A stretch of DNA of 64,000 nt from Candidatus Gastranaerophilales bacterium (GCA_016280955.1 JAEEHV010000080.1:1-64000); one strand, 5' to 3'. Numbered from the stretch's first letter, positions 34,211 to 44,067 are shown. Notes: generated by a model not told the origin, from the letters alone. Made by a program: numbers and translations.

Positions 34211-36970
34211 ATGAAGAGAATCGCTTTGAAAACAATTTTGAAAATTACAAGCATAACTGTTTTTACACTTTTACTGTTTGCGTTTGCTTCATATAAGTGG
34301 TGCATTCCTGCTTTGGTTTCAAATCCTGTAATAATAAATTTTGCCCAAAAAGAAGCGAGCAAAATTCTTAATGCGGATGTTACAATTCAGAATCCAAAAC
34401 TAAAAACAGGCGGTACAATTTCCTTTACGGTTGATAAATTTGCAATAGATAAAAATAACAGGAATTATTTGACACTTGCTGATATTGATATTCTTTTATC
34501 ATTAAGAGATTTATACAAAAGACGTATTATAGTAAGAAAAGTTTTGGCAAAAGATGTTTTTGCAGATGTTTACAATTTGTCCGGTCTGTTTCCTCAAAAA
34601 GAGCAAAAAAAAGAATCAGAATCATCTTTTATAACATTTGACATGTATAATATTTTGCTGGGTGTTAAAAATTGCAGAATATTATATGACAACCCTGATT
34701 TTAAAGTTGATTTTACAGCAAAGCATGCAGTCTTTGACAGAACACAGGCAAGAAAATTTTTGCACTTTGATTTTGATTTAATGCTTGAAAAAGACGGGCA
34801 TCAGATATCAGTTTCAGCAAACGACCAAAACAGAATTTTTATGGATGATGGTATTGCATATATAAAAGATTTTCCTATTTCCATAGAAGATTCAAATATT
34901 GTTATAAATGCTTTTTTGACGAGAAAAAAAGAATATGAACTCAGAATCTCAGCCAAAAATTTTAATGCAGATGACATTGCGGATATAGTAAGTTCAAATC
35001 TTATTGTGGCAAACGGCAGACAAATGCTTGAGCCGGTAAAAAATATAAAGGGAAGTGTTAACTTTGATGTAAAATTCGTTAAAAATGTACTAAACGGAAC
35101 TGTCAGCATAAACGATGTTTATTTAGAGGTTAAACCTCTCCTTAATATGCCTGTCAGAATTACAAAGGGTAATGTTCTGATAGGGGATAAAGATATAAAA
35201 TTAGATGATTTTGAAGGATATTATAACAACAAGAAAACCAACACCCTCTCAATGAAAGGTGATGTTAAAGATTATCAGCATACTTGCGATACTGTTCTTT
35301 TTTCGGATATTTTTGTAACGAATGACTTTTTTAAGAATTATCTTTCAAAAATGCTTGGTTCTCCGATTCAGCTTGTCGGAGATTCAATGTCAAAACTGTT
35401 AATTAAATCAAAGAACGGTTCTTTGGATATTTTGTGGTTCTTTTTGCTAAAGGAAAACCACGGTTTCAAGTTCGGGGAACAGTCAATGGTACTCAAGGAT
35501 TACAAAACGTTTTTTAAGGTTGATCTGAGTATTATAAAGAACATTCTTAAAATTAATACAATAAATTATCATATAACCAAAGAACTTAAGCGCGGAATGA
35601 CACCGCTTGTACAGATTGACGGTAATATTGACATGGCTGATAATATGAAAATTCTTGATTTGAATATAAACATGCCCCGAGAACTTCCAAGTGAATTTTT
35701 AAACTTTTTGGCATGCCAAAAAATATTCAAAAAAGGTTATGTATCCGGAAAAATGCACATGGATAACCATGGAGATTATGCAAAACTTGATGGAAATTTT
35801 AAATTTGACAAAGTTCTTGTTCCCGCACAGAGAATGTATATAAAATCAGCGGAACTTTTCGCAAAGGATGACAAAATAATACTAAAATCCAACGGCAGAT
35901 ATAAAAGGACAAGCTATTCTTTAAACGGACATGCCGATAATAAGCTGCTTTTGCCGATTATGGTAAGGGATGTTAATCTGACACTGGATGATGTTGACGT
36001 GGAGAGATTTCTTGTTCAGCAGCAGCAAACTGCCCGAGAGGAAGTGCAGGACGCAAAAAGTGCATTGGTTTCTAAAGGTACTGAAAATGAAGAAGATGAA
36101 CCGTTAAAATTTACAAAAGGTCTTGTAGTGGTTGAAAAATGCGGACTGAATCTGATTAAAGGCAAATATAAAGAAATAAATTTCGGAAACTTGCATGCGG
36201 ATATGACACTTGATAAAGACGGTGTACTTAATTTGAAATCGAACAGATTTGATATAGCGGAGGGTTTTTCAACACTCAGAACCAGAGCTGATTTGGTAAA
36301 TAATAAATATTATTTGAAGCTGGGAATAAAAGATGTTGATTCCGATAAAATAGCTTCGGCAATGCTCGGATTGCCCCGTCAGATAAGCGGTAAAGCAAAA
36401 GGTTTAATAGAAATTAATACTGACGAAACATTCAGACTTAACGGTAATATCAAATTTAAGATAAATAACGGTACAATAGAGCAGGTAGGATATGTAGAAT
36501 ATATTTTGAATGTTGCATCATTGTTCAGAAACCCGCTGGCAATGATATCACCGACAACAATCTTTGATATGGTTAATATCCCTGAGGGCAGATTTAATGA
36601 AATACAGGGTGAAATGCAGCTGGAAGACAATGTTATTAAACGTATGAAAATTGAGTCAAGTGCTGATGAACTGGCAACATTTATAATTGGCAGATATGAC
36701 TTATCCACAAACGATGCATCTCTCAGAATATATACAAAATTTTCGGGGAAATCAAAGGGTTTTGCAGGATTTTTGAGGAATTTTTCGCTGAATACTCTGG
36801 CAACAAAAATTTCTATCAGCGCCAGAAATGACAGTAATTATTATGCGAACGAACTTTCTATGATTCCAAAGCTCAAAAACGGCGAAGATAAAGCTCAGGT
36901 ATTTATAACCAAAGTTGATGGTGATGTAATAAATTACAATTTCTTATCATCACTTAAAAGAATTAAATAA
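34211..36970 (+). CDS. AsmA-like envelope protein
   Basis: 919 aa with one N-terminal membrane anchor (about residues 9-32) and a very long beta-rich body, the layout of AsmA/YhdP/TamB bridge proteins that move phospholipids or assist outer-membrane assembly. The C-terminal 250 residues (FRLNGNIKFKINNGTIEQVG, IFDMVNIPEGRFNEIQGEMQ, ASLRIYTKFSGKSKGFAGF) resemble the AsmA-like C-terminal region. A short charged linker sits at about 610-635. It points to a diderm envelope. It converges on the glycosyltransferase with 7 bp between. Confidence 0.8.
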   Translation: MKRIALKTILKITSITVFTLLLFAFASYKWCIPALVSNPVIINFAQKEASKILNADVTIQNPKLKTGGTISFTVDKFAIDKNNRNYLTLADIDILLSLRDLYKRRIIVRKVLAKDVFADVYNLSGLFPQKEQKKESESSFITFDMYNILLGVKNCRILYDNPDFKVDFTAKHAVFDRTQARKFLHFDFDLMLEKDGHQISVSANDQNRIFMDDGIAYIKDFPISIEDSNIVINAFLTRKKEYELRISAKNFNADDIADIVSSNLIVANGRQMLEPVKNIKGSVNFDVKFVKNVLNGTVSINDVYLEVKPLLNMPVRITKGNVLIGDKDIKLDDFEGYYNNKKTNTLSMKGDVKDYQHTCDTVLFSDIFVTNDFFKNYLSKMLGSPIQLVGDSMSKLLIKSKNGSLDILWFFLLKENHGFKFGEQSMVLKDYKTFFKVDLSIIKNILKINTINYHITKELKRGMTPLVQIDGNIDMADNMKILDLNINMPRELPSEFLNFLACQKIFKKGYVSGKMHMDNHGDYAKLDGNFKFDKVLVPAQRMYIKSAELFAKDDKIILKSNGRYKRTSYSLNGHADNKLLLPIMVRDVNLTLDDVDVERFLVQQQQTAREEVQDAKSALVSKGTENEEDEPLKFTKGLVVVEKCGLNLIKGKYKEINFGNLHADMTLDKDGVLNLKSNRFDIAEGFSTLRTRADLVNNKYYLKLGIKDVDSDKIASAMLGLPRQISGKAKGLIEINTDETFRLNGNIKFKINNGTIEQVGYVEYILNVASLFRNPLAMISPTTIFDMVNIPEGRFNEIQGEMQLEDNVIKRMKIESSADELATFIIGRYDLSTNDASLRIYTKFSGKSKGFAGFLRNFSLNTLATKISISARNDSNYYANELSMIPKLKNGEDKAQVFITKVDGDVINYNFLSSLKRIK

Positions 36971-36977
36971 GAAAAAT

Positions 36978-37940
36978 TTATAATATTTCTGTTTCTTTTA
37001 TGTATCTTGGTCTTGCTTTTACTTCATTAAAAATTTGTCCCAGATACTCGCCGATTATTCCGAGGCAGAATATTTGCAGTCCGCCGAAGAATGCCATAAG
37101 AATTACGAGTGTTGCCCAGCCGCCGGGTGTGGTATGGAATATATATTTTTCCGCAAGAACTTCAAGGGCAAGCAAAACACTTCCCAGCATTGTTATTACA
37201 CCGCATGCGGCAATGATTCTTAACGGAACAATACTGAAAGCGGTGATACCGTTAAGTGCCAGGCTTGTCAGCGAGAAGAAATTGAACTTTGAGCATCCTA
37301 AAGCTCTTGGTTTTACATCAAAATGCACATAAGATGTCTTCAGCCCTATTTCGTGGAAAAATCCTCTAAGGAACAAGCCTTCTTCATTGTATTGGGCTAA
37401 GATATCAAGTCCGCGTTTGCTAACAAGTCTGAAGTCAGAATGATTTGGCGGAATTTTAACTCCCAATATATTCATTAGTTTATAGAAACAAAGAGCTGTA
37501 TATTTTTTAAAGAAAGAATCAGTTTTCCGGTCATTTCTGATACCGGAAACGATATCTGCACCTTTATGGAATTCATCGATAAAAGTTTCAATAGCATTTT
37601 CGTCCTGCTGCAAGTCGGCATCTATTGATACGATACAGTCGCATCCTATATTTCTTGCTCCGAGCAGTCCTGCAATAAGTGCTTTTTGATTTCCGTAGTT
37701 TCTGATAAATTTTGTACCTTTAATTTTTTCTCCGTATGCGGAATGCAGATTTTCAATAATTTCCCACGTAGAATCTTTTGAACCGTCATCTACAAGATAA
37801 ATATAACTGTCAGCAGATATTTTTCCTTTATCTATAATTCCGTTCAATACATTCAAAAGTGTTTCTGTTGTTTGTTTAAGTATTAATTCCTCGTTAAAAC
37901 ACGGAATTACTATTGCAAGTCTTGATTTGTTTTCGCTCAT
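36978..37940 (-). CDS. Polyisoprenyl-phosphate-type glycosyltransferase, family 2
   Basis: 320 aa. GT-A domain start LAIVIPCFNEELILKQT, the metal-binding DAD in VSIDADLQQDENAI, and DFRLVSKRG, followed by two C-terminal membrane helices (about 235-260 and 270-300) ending NEVKARPRYI. This is the dolichol/undecaprenyl-phosphate sugar transferase (GtrB/ArnC/DPM1-like) layout: it would load a sugar onto undecaprenyl phosphate at the inner membrane. The start at 37940 (MSENKSR) is chosen for its GAGGAA site. It is divergent from the ChbG/HpnK deacetylase, a likely partner. Confidence 0.88.
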   Translation of the reverse strand: MSENKSRLAIVIPCFNEELILKQTTETLLNVLNGIIDKGKISADSYIYLVDDGSKDSTWEIIENLHSAYGEKIKGTKFIRNYGNQKALIAGLLGARNIGCDCIVSIDADLQQDENAIETFIDEFHKGADIVSGIRNDRKTDSFFKKYTALCFYKLMNILGVKIPPNHSDFRLVSKRGLDILAQYNEEGLFLRGFFHEIGLKTSYVHFDVKPRALGCSKFNFFSLTSLALNGITAFSIVPLRIIAACGVITMLGSVLLALEVLAEKYIFHTTPGGWATLVILMAFFGGLQIFCLGIIGEYLGQIFNEVKARPRYIKETEIL

Positions 37941-38024
37941 TGTATTCCTCGTAAAAATATAATACAATAAAAATTATAATATTAGAAGTGTGGCTGATAT
38001 TTAATTAATAATTGGGAGAATTTT

Positions 38025-38882
38025 ATGGCGGATAAAAAATTTATACTCAACGCAGACGATTTCGGAATGAGTTCTGCTTATAATACGGCAGTGCTTGAAG
38101 GGTACGGAAAAGGTCTTTTAAAAAGCACCAGTCTTACTCCAAACGGTGAAGCTTTTGAACAAGCCGTTGATAAAATTATCCCCAAATGTCCCGATTTGGG
38201 AATAGGTGTACATCTTAATATTATTGAGGGTAAATCTCTGTGCAAAGAGCTTGAGGAGCTGACTGATGTTAACGGGATTTTTAAAAATTCTTATTTGAAA
38301 CTTATACTCAAATCGTATAGTCTTAATAATACAAAATTTATGAATGAACTTGAAAGAGAGTTCAGAGCTCAGATAGAAAAAGTAAAAGATGCCGGAATAA
38401 AAATCACGCATATAGATTCTCATGTTCATACTCATGCAATTCCTCCGATATTTGAACTGGTTTGCAGATTGGCAAAGGAATACGGGATAAATGAGGTCCG
38501 GACTCAAAGAGAAAAATTGTATTTTGTTCCTGATATAGCCGTACATTTTCAGAAAAAATATTTTGTAAATCTGATAAAAATTGCACTTTTGGCAGTTTTT
38601 TCACATATAAATCGTCCTGTGGTAAAAAGGTTTGGTCTTAATACGAACGACTATCTTCTCGGTGTGGGATATACTTCCATGATGGATAATTTGACAATTT
38701 TTTCCGGCTTAAAGATTCTTGAAAATAAATCCGGTATTGTTGCTGAAGCACTTATTCATCCTTGCCGCTACGAAGACGGAACAATAGATAACCATTTTAC
38801 CGAGTACAGAATCACCCAAAATGAAAAACTGAAAGAAAATATTGAGAGCCTCGGATATGAGGTTGTAAATTATTCGGAATAG
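38025..38882 (+). CDS. ChbG/HpnK-family carbohydrate deacetylase
   Basis: 285-aa YdjC-type deacetylase. Metal and catalytic residues are visible: LNADDFGMS (D11, D12), HLNI, ITHIDSHVHTHAIPP and a late HPCRYED. Members remove acetyl groups from N-acetylated sugars, either chito-oligosaccharides or lipid-linked glycans. Next to a polyisoprenyl glycosyltransferase, a lipid-linked amino sugar is a plausible substrate. GGGAGAATTTT precedes the ATG. Confidence 0.85.
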   Translation: MADKKFILNADDFGMSSAYNTAVLEGYGKGLLKSTSLTPNGEAFEQAVDKIIPKCPDLGIGVHLNIIEGKSLCKELEELTDVNGIFKNSYLKLILKSYSLNNTKFMNELEREFRAQIEKVKDAGIKITHIDSHVHTHAIPPIFELVCRLAKEYGINEVRTQREKLYFVPDIAVHFQKKYFVNLIKIALLAVFSHINRPVVKRFGLNTNDYLLGVGYTSMMDNLTIFSGLKILENKSGIVAEALIHPCRYEDGTIDNHFTEYRITQNEKLKENIESLGYEVVNYSE

Positions 38883-39058
38883 ATTTACCCGAAATATTAA
38901 GTTTTGCAAAATAATGTTAAAAGTTTTTATAATGTTGTAACAGTTGTAATATCTATACATATAAGTTTACACTTTATTGACAATTAATATCATATTTGAT
39001 AAAATAAAAACAGAAGAATGTAATATACTTGGTTTGTACAAGAAGAGAAAGGAATTTT

Positions 39059-39733
39059 ATGATGAAAAAGAATGGTTTTACTCTTGCTGAAGTTTTGATT
39101 ACTTTGGCTATCATTGGTGTAGTTGCTACATTAACACTTCCTGCATTAATGACTAACACTAATGAACAACAATCAATCGCAGGACTTAAAAAAGGTATTA
39201 ACACATTGACTGAAGCAGCTCAAATGAACTCAGCATTAGAAGGATTTGATTATTCAGGTCTTGTTACTAATGAAAAAAAGACTACTGACGAAGTAGGTAA
39301 TGCACAACAATCTTTGTATGGTTTGATTACAACAAGAGCTTCTGTTGATGTAGGTAAAAGTGGTACAGGCAAAGGCTGGAGACAAAATGGTTCTACTAAT
39401 ACAACCAACTTTGTAATCTACTTCAGAGACGGTGCTTGTATTTCTTTCAACCCGAATGCTATGAGTACAGTTATTACAGGTAGCCACGGTAGTACTGCAA
39501 AAGACGGTATTAAAATCGTATATGACGTAAACGGTAACAAATCACCAAACATTTTATCAAACTGTGCTAAAAAACCTGCTGGTCAAGGAGCTGATATAGC
39601 ACAAGGAAGCGCTAAACTTGAAGATATTTGTATAAAAGAAAACCGTGTAATCAAAGACCAATTTGGTGTAGTTCTTACAGGTGGATATGCTCTTCCGAAC
39701 GGACCTGCAGCAAGATGGGCTGTTGCTCAATAA
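39059..39733 (+). CDS. Type IV/II secretion pseudopilin
   Basis: 224 aa. Leader MMKKNG, then the prepilin-peptidase cleavage site G|FTLAEV and the hydrophobic helix LITLAIIGVVATLTLPAL. The body has Gly- and Asn-rich segments and three cysteines. The ribosome-binding site AGAAAGGA puts the start at 39059, not at an upstream in-frame codon at 39029. Codon use (GCT, GGT, ACT, AAC rich) resembles the ribosomal genes rather than its neighbours, suggesting high expression. It is monocistronic with its own strong terminator and no other pilus or secretion genes nearby. Confidence 0.9.
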   Translation: MMKKNGFTLAEVLITLAIIGVVATLTLPALMTNTNEQQSIAGLKKGINTLTEAAQMNSALEGFDYSGLVTNEKKTTDEVGNAQQSLYGLITTRASVDVGKSGTGKGWRQNGSTNTTNFVIYFRDGACISFNPNAMSTVITGSHGSTAKDGIKIVYDVNGNKSPNILSNCAKKPAGQGADIAQGSAKLEDICIKENRVIKDQFGVVLTGGYALPNGPAARWAVAQ

Positions 39734-39824
39734 CAGCAAAACAATCGGATTTATTATTTAATCCGTTCAGGACAGGTTACTTAACAACCTAAAAAGAAGG
39801 TAAAGATTAGAGTAAACCATATAT

Positions 39825-39858
39825 AAAGTATCGAGAGTGTCAAAGCTCTCGATACTTT
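39825..39858 (+). terminator. Strong terminator after the pseudopilin gene
   Basis: Stem aaagtatcgagag (39825-39837) with ctctcgatacttt (39846-39858), 8-nt loop, T-run 39856-39861. Confidence 0.93.
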
Positions 39859-39871
39859 TTTGCTTAATTTA

Positions 39872-39880
39872 TGCTAGAAT
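39872..39880 (+). promoter_or_regulatory. Extended -10 of the UbiA-like gene
   Basis: TG-C-TAGAAT ends six bases before the ATG at 39887; no Shine-Dalgarno. The promoter starts immediately after the preceding terminator. Confidence 0.6.
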
Positions 39881-39886
39881 ATAATT

Positions 39887-40870
39887 ATGTTTAAAAATAT
39901 TCCTATTTTATTTGAATGTTCGAGAGTTTTTTCGCTGCCAATGACAATTTTTTCATGGCTGGTTGTATTTGTTGCAGCTATTTTTGATTCCGGTAATATT
40001 TTATACGGGATAATTGCTCTTTTTGCAATTTGCCTTGTGCATATGGGTGCAAATATTTTAGATGATTATTTTGATTATAAGTCACTTATAAAACAGGTTA
40101 ATTTTGATAAAAAAGAGTATCTGGAATCAACTCAGAAAACGAAGTGCCGATATTTGGTATCGGGTGTTGTAAGTGAAAAAGAATTTCTAATAACCGCATT
40201 TCTATACTTCGGATTAGCAGGTTTGGCAGGCTTATTTTTCTTTATAAAATGCGGAAAGCCTGTATTGTATTACACTGCAGCAGCCGGCATGATTGTTCTT
40301 TTGTATTCGTTTATGTCCAAAATTAAACTATCTGAGGTTGCAGTAGCTCTTGCATACGGACCGATATTGTATGGCGGTGTTTATTATGTTATGACAAAAA
40401 CAATATCCTGGGAGATTTTTGTGCTTGCGATTCCCACGATGCTTATGACTGTCGTACTTTTATACATTCATACGGTTATGGATTATGATTTTGATTTGAA
40501 GGAAGGTCATTTGACGGTAGCAAACTCTTTTAATTCTCAGCTTGAATCACTCGTTGTATTAAAGTTTTTGTTAATAGCTGCATATCTTGCTCCGATTCTT
40601 TTGTGTATTTTTGATATTTCAGACTGGCAGGTTTTGCTTACGTTTTTAACAATTCCGCTTGCTGTAGATTTATATAAATCGATGGCAGATTATTCTGCTG
40701 ATACGGATTCTGTTCCCGAAAAAAAATGGTTTCATTTTCCGATGGAAAATATGAAACATATAGAAGAAATTCATGCAGAAAGTTTTATGATAAGAATGTA
40801 CCAGTCAAGAAACCTGATGATGTACTTTTCGTTACTGCTTACTTTGGGATTATGTCTTTCAATTTTTTAA
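39887..40870 (+). CDS. UbiA-family prenyltransferase
   Basis: 327-aa polytopic membrane enzyme. First Asp-rich motif ANILDDYFDYKS (N56, D60, D63), second in the region HTVMDYDFDLKEGHLTVA; both bind the magnesium-diphosphate of a polyprenyl donor. Around eight hydrophobic helices. Relatives (MenA, UbiA, chlorophyll synthase) prenylate aromatic acceptors; a 1,4-dihydroxy-2-naphthoate type is possible but not proven. An insertion between motifs (KKEYLESTQKTKCRYLVSG) is longer than usual. Probably leaderless. Confidence 0.8.
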   Translation: MFKNIPILFECSRVFSLPMTIFSWLVVFVAAIFDSGNILYGIIALFAICLVHMGANILDDYFDYKSLIKQVNFDKKEYLESTQKTKCRYLVSGVVSEKEFLITAFLYFGLAGLAGLFFFIKCGKPVLYYTAAAGMIVLLYSFMSKIKLSEVAVALAYGPILYGGVYYVMTKTISWEIFVLAIPTMLMTVVLLYIHTVMDYDFDLKEGHLTVANSFNSQLESLVVLKFLLIAAYLAPILLCIFDISDWQVLLTFLTIPLAVDLYKSMADYSADTDSVPEKKWFHFPMENMKHIEEIHAESFMIRMYQSRNLMMYFSLLLTLGLCLSIF

Positions 40871-40972
40871 ATTCCGTAACTTAAATTAACAAATTGTTGT
40901 TTAAGCAGCTCTTTTTGTATAGAATTTATACATAGAGAGAGTTAGAAAACTATCACAATTACAGGAGTAAAA

Positions 40973-41194
40973 ATGGGAGAAACATTCGGAAGAAACCCGT
41001 TTATGGATTACAGAAACAGTGTACCGTTTATGGATTTGTCAGGCTTTGTAGTAAAACAGCCGCACGCAGTTGATGAATGTCCGGTACAGTCATTAAAAAT
41101 GCAGTTATTTAAAAAAAAGTGTTCAGGAATGATTAATTTGCGTCGTCTGAAATACCGTGCTATGTGCGAGGTATATAGAAATGGCAGAAAATAA
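40973..41194 (+). CDS. Small hypothetical protein upstream of proA
   Basis: 73 aa. A clear ribosome-binding site (CAGGAG) precedes the ATG. Composition is Cys- and basic-residue-rich at the end (KKKCSGMINLRRLKYRAMCEVY). No family is recognised. Its last 14 nt overlap the start of proA, whose ribosome-binding site lies inside it, so it may act as a translational lead-in to proA or be an independent small protein. Confidence 0.6.
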   Translation: MGETFGRNPFMDYRNSVPFMDLSGFVVKQPHAVDECPVQSLKMQLFKKKCSGMINLRRLKYRAMCEVYRNGRK

Positions 41195-42437
41195 TTTTAC
41201 GGAAATTGCCATAAAGGCTAAATGTGCATCCAAAAAAATTGCATCAATTTCCGGTGAATTAAAAAATCTTGCATTGATAAATATTGCTGACAATATAGAA
41301 AATAATTCCCAAAAGATTTTTGATGCTAACCGCATTGATTTGGAACAGGCTCAGATTTTGGTTCAGAAAGGTGAGCTTACAAAATCAACTTTTAATCGTT
41401 TAAAACTTGATGAAAATAAAATGCGTGATATGGTTCAGGGCATAAGAGATATTATCGCCCTCGATAACCCTATCGGAAAAGTTCTTTTAAAACGGGAATT
41501 GGATGAAGGGTTGGTGTTAACCAAAGTTTCTTGTCCAATCGGTGTATTGGGTATAATATTTGAAGCCCGTCCGGACGTAATAGCTCAGATATCAGCTCTT
41601 GCAATAAAATCAGCAAATGCAGTAATCCTTAAAGGCGGTAAAGAATCTTTGAATACAAATAAAGCAATTATGTCCGTCATACAGGATGGTTTGAATAAAA
41701 CACCCGGATTTCCGGAAAATGTGTTAACTCAAGTTTTTACAAGAGATGATGTTGCTGAAATGCTTAAACAGGATAAATATATAGATCTTATTATTCCGAG
41801 AGGCGGAAATAATCTGGTTAAATTCATAAAAGAGAATACAAAAATCCCTGTTTTAGGGCATGCAGACGGCATTTGCCATATATATATAGATGAAAGTGCT
41901 GATTTTGAAAAAGCCAAAAAAGTTGTAACAGATGCAAAAACCCAATACCCAAGTGCATGTAATTCAGTTGAGACACTGCTTGTACACAAGAATTGGGGCA
42001 GAAAAAAAGAACTGACGGATGCTTTGGAACAGAACGGAATTAAAATTATATATAATCCGGAAAGCTGGCACAAAGAATATTCGGACAAAATTCTTTCATA
42101 CAAAGAGGTTGATTCTCTTGAGGATGCAATTAGCCATATAAATGAATATTCTTCAGGGCATACGGAATCAATTATTACGGAAAATGAGCATAATGCAAAA
42201 ATATTTATGGATTCGGTAGATTCTTCGGGTGTATATCATAATGTTTCAACCCGTTTTGCAGACGGTTTCAGATACGGTTTTGGTGCGGAGGTCGGAATTT
42301 CTACAAATAAGACGCACGCAAGAGGACCGGTAGGGCTTGAAGGATTAACAATATACAAATACAATATAGAAGGTAACGGACATATTGTTAAGGATTATGC
42401 CGAAGGGAAAAAACAATTTCATCACAGGGATTTGTAA
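41181..42437 (+). CDS. proA: Gamma-glutamyl phosphate reductase
   Basis: Second step of proline synthesis: NADPH-dependent reduction of glutamyl-5-phosphate. 418 aa with the aldehyde-dehydrogenase-like blocks VSCPIGVLGIIFEARPDVIAQ, IPRGGNNLVKFI, the catalytic-cysteine region YPSACNSVETLLVH, and the ending RGPVGLEGLTIYKY. The ATG at 41181 is chosen because it gives the conventional N-terminus and GAGG lies upstream. proB is not in this window. Confidence 0.96.
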   Translation: MAENNFTEIAIKAKCASKKIASISGELKNLALINIADNIENNSQKIFDANRIDLEQAQILVQKGELTKSTFNRLKLDENKMRDMVQGIRDIIALDNPIGKVLLKRELDEGLVLTKVSCPIGVLGIIFEARPDVIAQISALAIKSANAVILKGGKESLNTNKAIMSVIQDGLNKTPGFPENVLTQVFTRDDVAEMLKQDKYIDLIIPRGGNNLVKFIKENTKIPVLGHADGICHIYIDESADFEKAKKVVTDAKTQYPSACNSVETLLVHKNWGRKKELTDALEQNGIKIIYNPESWHKEYSDKILSYKEVDSLEDAISHINEYSSGHTESIITENEHNAKIFMDSVDSSGVYHNVSTRFADGFRYGFGAEVGISTNKTHARGPVGLEGLTIYKYNIEGNGHIVKDYAEGKKQFHHRDL

Positions 42438-42473
42438 TTTTATAATGAGGGTGTTTAGGGCGAGGAGTTAAGT

Positions 42474-43253
42474 ATGAAAATCGGTGTTGTCGGTTTGGGG
42501 TTAATAGGCGGTTCAATTTTTAAGAATCTTCTTGAAGGCAAAAAGTATGAACTTGTAGGAATATCAAGAAGTGTAAATGAGTACAACGTATCAAACAATT
42601 ATGAAAATCTGAAGGGGTGTAATCTTGTTTTTGTCTGCACTCCGATGAATGCTACACTTGAAGTTCTTGACAGACTCAACGGAATTTTGGATGAAAATAC
42701 TGTAGTTACTGATGTATGCAGTTTAAAGGAATTTGTTTCCAAAAAGACATATAATTTTAAATTTATTCCGTCTCATCCAATGGCAGGAACGGAGCATCAG
42801 GGCTGGGCTTATGCATTTCCGGATTTATTTCAGGGAGCGGTTTGGGCTGTTACATTGAAAGAGGATACAAATCATGCGGATTATGAACTCCTTAAGACAG
42901 TAATAGAAGAACTGGGTGCAACTCCGGTAATAACAACACCTCAGGAACATGACAAAGCCGTTGCGCTGATATCTCATGCTCCAATGCTTATTGCACAAGC
43001 TTTGTGTAAGAATATAGAAAATAATGAGCTTGCTCAAAAACTAGCTGCATCAGGCTTTAGAGATACAACAAGACTGGCGATGTCCAATGTTGAAATGGCT
43101 AATGATATGGTTATTATGAACAAGGATAATATTCGGGATGTTGTTACCCTTCTGAATTCAAATATAGATAAATTATTTGACGGGAATTATAAAGAGCAGG
43201 CTTCAGAGATTAAAGAGTTCAGAGAAAATTTGTATAAAAATAAGCAAGATTAA
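42474..43253 (+). CDS. tyrA: Prephenate dehydrogenase (TyrA family)
   Basis: Tyrosine branch of aromatic amino acid synthesis, oxidative decarboxylation of prephenate (or arogenate). 259 aa, short form with no chorismate mutase or ACT domain. NAD-binding GLGLIGGS (7-14), FVCTPMNAT, and the family SHPMAGTEHQGWAYA block with the catalytic histidine. Cofactor and prephenate/arogenate preference cannot be told. It lies 36 bp after proA with GAGGAG before the ATG, so the two amino-acid genes may be one transcript. Confidence 0.9.
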   Translation: MKIGVVGLGLIGGSIFKNLLEGKKYELVGISRSVNEYNVSNNYENLKGCNLVFVCTPMNATLEVLDRLNGILDENTVVTDVCSLKEFVSKKTYNFKFIPSHPMAGTEHQGWAYAFPDLFQGAVWAVTLKEDTNHADYELLKTVIEELGATPVITTPQEHDKAVALISHAPMLIAQALCKNIENNELAQKLAASGFRDTTRLAMSNVEMANDMVIMNKDNIRDVVTLLNSNIDKLFDGNYKEQASEIKEFRENLYKNKQD

Positions 43254-43260
43254 TCTTATT

Positions 43261-44067
43261 TTACGGACTGTTATAAAATTTAATCTCATTAAGTTTTTGA
43301 TATGTGGCAGAAAGGCAAATGTATAACAAATCTTCTTCCGTTTGCGGCTTTTTGAATCCAAAACGGAAACCGGTATTATACAATATTCCGTCTTCTTCTA
43401 TAATTTCCGAATTAAAAAATCCGACAAAATTTGCTTTTTCATTATTAAGCAATGTTTCCAGTTTTTTTGAATAATCATGCAAGTTGTTATTGTCAATTCC
43501 GTCTTCGGGAAAAGTTAAAAGGTGTTTTCCGTCATATAGCGATACAATTGTTCTTTTTGTTCCGTTAAGATACTTTTCCAAAAATACTGTTTTTGATATT
43601 TCAGGTCTTGTATTTGCAATGTTTTGTCTTATATCAATAATGTCCTGTATAGAATTTGCTTTTTTCAAAATACCATTTCCTTTAACCAAAACAGGAAATT
43701 CGACTGGCAAATTAATAATTGGCGGAACATTAATATCATATTCCATCAGCATTTTTCTTGCATAATCATGTGACAATCCCAAATCAGTCCAGTCCGGTGT
43801 TATTGCAAAACAATTTATCATAAATCGTTTCATAACATTGGTAATACCTTCTAAAACCCACCTTTCATCATTAACAAGAACAATATCAACTTGCAGAGCT
43901 TTGCATATTTGAGCAAGTTCTCTGAAGGTGTTAAATTTAACGGCAATGCAACCATCTATTTCTTCGTCTGAAGTAATATACAGCTTATTCAGATATTTTG
44001 AATTTTGTATTTCATTAATAAGAACAGTATTTTGGGTACCGACAATCATTACGTTTAATGAGTGCAT
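43261..44067 (-). CDS. Degenerate PurD-like (GAR synthetase-like) protein
   Basis: 268 aa related to phosphoribosylamine-glycine ligase but much shorter than the usual 420 or so residues. The N-terminal domain fits (LNVMIVGTQNTVLINEIQNS, ALQVDIVLVNDERWVLEG, YARKMLMEYDINVPPI), as do pieces of the ATP-grasp fold (FPVLVKGNGI; VFLEKYLNGTKRTIVSLYDG; FRFGFKKPQ). The ATP-grasp glycine loop is missing, and in the final motif, normally ExNxRFGDPE, the metal-binding Glu and Asn are Asn and Gly. It is probably not a working PurD. The ATG at 44067 (GGAGGG upstream) overlaps the PurN-like gene by 13 nt. Confidence 0.7.
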   Translation of the reverse strand: MHSLNVMIVGTQNTVLINEIQNSKYLNKLYITSDEEIDGCIAVKFNTFRELAQICKALQVDIVLVNDERWVLEGITNVMKRFMINCFAITPDWTDLGLSHDYARKMLMEYDINVPPIINLPVEFPVLVKGNGILKKANSIQDIIDIRQNIANTRPEISKTVFLEKYLNGTKRTIVSLYDGKHLLTFPEDGIDNNNLHDYSKKLETLLNNEKANFVGFFNSEIIEEDGILYNTGFRFGFKKPQTEEDLLYICLSATYQKLNEIKFYNSP

